7,831 bases of DNA from the NCBI GenBank assembly GCA_016208345.1, contig JACQYG010000035.1, positions 1-7,831 on the forward strand, written 5' to 3'. The notes below the pieces were generated by a model that ran no database searches, was not told the origin of the DNA, and saw nothing but the letters and a program-made list of their open reading frames with translations. A program made the translations under genes and the position numbers. This stretch comes from Chloroflexota bacterium. Lineage in GTDB: Bacteria > Chloroflexota > DTOL01 > JACQYG01. This document shows positions 6,227-7,831 of this stretch, one piece after another (position 1 is the first letter of the stretch; the number at the start of each line of letters is the position of its first letter).

Positions 6227-7393
6227 ATGAATGTGAATGAAATCAAGGCATTGGAGGACCGGCATTCCACCGGGGTTTACCCCAAGCGGGACGTGGTGAT
6301 GGTCCGGGGAGAGGGGGCCTATCTGTGGGATGCCGACGGCCGACGGTACATCGACTGCGTGGGCGGCCAGGGGACCGCCAACGTGGGCCACGCCAATCCC
6401 TACGTGGCCAGGGCCCTGGCCCAGCAGGCCCTCCGGCTGATCTCCTGCACCGAGATCTTCTACAACGAAGAACGCGCGCTCCTGATGAGCAAGTTGGCAG
6501 CCATAGCGCCACCGGGCCTGGAGCGAGTCTTTCTGTGTAATTCCGGGGCCGAGGCCATCGAAGGGGCCATCAAATTCGCTCGCCTGGCCACTGGTCGCAA
6601 GGGCATCGTGGCGGCCAAGCGGGGCTTCCACGGGCGCACCATGGGCGCCCTCTCCGCCACATGGGAGGGTAAGTACCGGGAGCCCTTCGAACCCCTGGTC
6701 CCGGGGTTCAGCCATGTCCCTTACAACAACGCAGGGGCCCTGACCGCGGCGATGGACGAAGACACGGCAGCAGTGCTCCTGGAGATCGTGCAAGGAGAGG
6801 GAGGGGTCCGGCCGGCAACTGCCGAGTTCTTGAGCTCCGCCCAACAGGTCTGCCGGGCCCGGGGGGCGCTTCTGGTCATCGACGAGGTGCAGACCGGCTT
6901 TGGCCGGACCGGGCGCATGTTCGCCTGCGAACACTACGGCCTGGCCCCCGATATCCTGTGCCTGGCCAAGTCCATCGCCGGTGGTCTCCCCATGGGGGCC
7001 GTGTTGGTCGGTGAGCGCGTGCCCCAACTACCCAGGCTGGTCCACGGCTCAACCTTCGGCGGCAATCCCCTGGCGGCAGCCGCGGCCCTGGCGGCCATCC
7101 AGTACATGGAGGACTATCACCTGGCCCAGCGAGCCAAGGATCTGGGGGCTTTCCTGTTGGATGCCCTGAGGCAACTGCGCTCGCCTTTGATCAGAGAGGT
7201 CCGAGGGCTGGGATTATTGGTGGGGATGGAGCTAAAGGCCAAGGTCACTCCCTATCTGAGGGCTTTGATGGAAGAGGGGGTATTGGCCCTGCCAGCGGGG
7301 GATACCGTGCTTCGGCTTCTACCGCCCCTGGTGATAGAACGCCAGGACCTGGAAACGGTGGTGGCAAAGATCGCCTGGGTATTGGGGGATTAG
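6227..7393 (+). CDS. lysJ: LysJ: LysW-aminoadipate semialdehyde aminotransferase (PLP, class III)
   Basis: LysJ transfers an amino group, usually from glutamate, to LysW-bound aminoadipate semialdehyde, giving LysW-lysine. It has 388 residues, a standard class III (ArgD-like) aminotransferase. Visible features are the N-terminal [21 protein letters not shown] (18-38), [15 protein letters not shown] (105-119), [13 protein letters not shown] (133-145), EIVQGEGG (186-193), [13 protein letters not shown] (217-229, with Asp219 contacting the PLP ring), the Schiff-base Lys248 in [13 protein letters not shown] (246-258) and [11 protein letters not shown] (273-283). Acetylornithine aminotransferase (ArgD) is the obvious homologue. 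Placement between lysZ and lysK assigns it to lysine, though LysJ enzymes can also serve arginine. It starts 94 bases after lysZ and ends four bases before lysK. Confidence 0.92.
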   Translation: MNVNEIKALEDRHSTGVYPKRDVVMVRGEGAYLWDADGRRYIDCVGGQGTANVGHANPYVARALAQQALRLISCTEIFYNEERALLMSKLAAIAPPGLERVFLCNSGAEAIEGAIKFARLATGRKGIVAAKRGFHGRTMGALSATWEGKYREPFEPLVPGFSHVPYNNAGALTAAMDEDTAAVLLEIVQGEGGVRPATAEFLSSAQQVCRARGALLVIDEVQTGFGRTGRMFACEHYGLAPDILCLAKSIAGGLPMGAVLVGERVPQLPRLVHGSTFGGNPLAAAAALAAIQYMEDYHLAQRAKDLGAFLLDALRQLRSPLIREVRGLGLLVGMELKAKVTPYLRALMEEGVLALPAGDTVLRLLPPLVIERQDLETVVAKIAWVLGD

Positions 7394-7397
7394 GCCG

Positions 7398-7831
7398 GTG
7401 AGCGCTGGTGGGTTAGAGCCGCAAGAGCAAGACATCGCGCTGCTCCAGGACATGTTGGCCATTTACAGCCCCTCAACTCAGGAGGGGGAGCTGGCCCGTT
7501 ATCTGAAGGGGGCCATGGCCCAACGGGGCCTGCGGGCCACCATCGACGAGGCCGGTAACGCGGTGGGGGAGCGTGGCACGGGGGCGACTACAGTGCTACT
7601 CCTGGGCCACATGGACACGGTGCCCGGTTTCATCCCGGTGAGGATAGAAGGCGGGAGGATCTTCGGACGAGGTGCGGTGGACGCCAAGGGGCCCCTGGCC
7701 ACCTTCGTTGCTGCCGCGGCCTCCCTGCCTGCGGGCTCGGACAAGCGGGTGGTGGTCATCGGCGCAGTGGAGGAGGAAACCCGCTCCTCCAAAGGCGCGC
7801 ATTACATCCTGGAACGCTATAGGCCGGACTA
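7398..7831 (+). CDS. lysK: LysK: LysW-lysine hydrolase, N-terminal part (runs off the window)
   Basis: LysK is a metallopeptidase of the M20/ArgE-DapE type that cuts lysine from the LysW carrier, ending the pathway. Only 144 codons are present, and the frame is open at the right edge. Family residues seen are the metal-binding [14 protein letters not shown] (68-81; His71, Asp73), [16 protein letters not shown] (86-101, bridging Asp95) and the catalytic/metal Glu pair in IGAVEEE (121-127). [16 protein letters not shown] is characteristic of LysK rather than DapE, which favours HxDVVP. I start at GTG 7398, four bases after the lysJ stop, preceded by GGGGGA at 7384-7389. No ATG lies close by in frame until codon 19. 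The second lobe, with the dimerisation domain and last metal ligand, is outside the window. Confidence 0.9.
   Translation, partial: MSAGGLEPQEQDIALLQDMLAIYSPSTQEGELARYLKGAMAQRGLRATIDEAGNAVGERGTGATTVLLLGHMDTVPGFIPVRIEGGRIFGRGAVDAKGPLATFVAAAASLPAGSDKRVVVIGAVEEETRSSKGAHYILERYRPD

Overview
The window is a bacterial, GC-rich stretch that is almost entirely one co-directional gene cluster on the + strand. It encodes the LysW-dependent alpha-aminoadipate (AAA) route to lysine. Seven genes appear complete or nearly so, and an eighth runs off the right edge. In order they are lysX (374-1216), lysY (1213-2256, broken by one in-frame TGA), homocitrate synthase (2332-3477), homoaconitase large subunit (3503-4744), homoaconitase small subunit (4807-5307), lysZ (5329-6132), lysJ (6227-7393) and the first 144 codons of lysK (7398 to the edge). 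The carrier-protein AAA pathway is known from Thermus/Deinococcus, many archaea and several uncultured or little-studied bacterial lineages, including Chloroflexota. GC-rich codons, Shine-Dalgarno starts with some GTG/TTG, and a palindrome-rich spacer would suit a Chloroflexota-like genome. That placement is a guess, not a demonstration.

How the genes fit together: homocitrate synthase joins acetyl-CoA and 2-oxoglutarate, and the two homoaconitase subunits isomerise homocitrate to homoisocitrate. Homoisocitrate dehydrogenase and the AAA aminotransferase (LysN), not in this window, would then give alpha-aminoadipate. LysX attaches alpha-aminoadipate to the C-terminal Glu of the carrier LysW. 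LysZ phosphorylates it, LysY reduces it to the semialdehyde, LysJ transaminates it, and LysK releases lysine. The carrier gene lysW is not visible either. Tight spacing (a 4-base overlap and gaps of 4-94 bases) suggests one transcript, with possible internal control before homocitrate synthase and before lysJ.

The left 373 bases hold no convincing gene. They are a string of palindromes: an imperfect hairpin followed by five T's, then 8-, 13- and 15-bp-arm inverted repeats, then a decayed copy of what looks like a dispersed 'CTCxGCGTCTCTGxGGTGA' repeat ending about 50 bases before lysX.

The most notable anomaly is the TGA at codon 75 of lysY. It sits exactly where the ArgC/LysY family has the Gly of its Pro-His-Gly motif, and the frame is intact on both sides. 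It may be a sequencing or assembly error, a genuine nonsense mutation, or a read-through site (the context is UGA-C). Nothing here amounts to a clearly new biological system; the cluster is a recognisable metabolic operon with unusual details.
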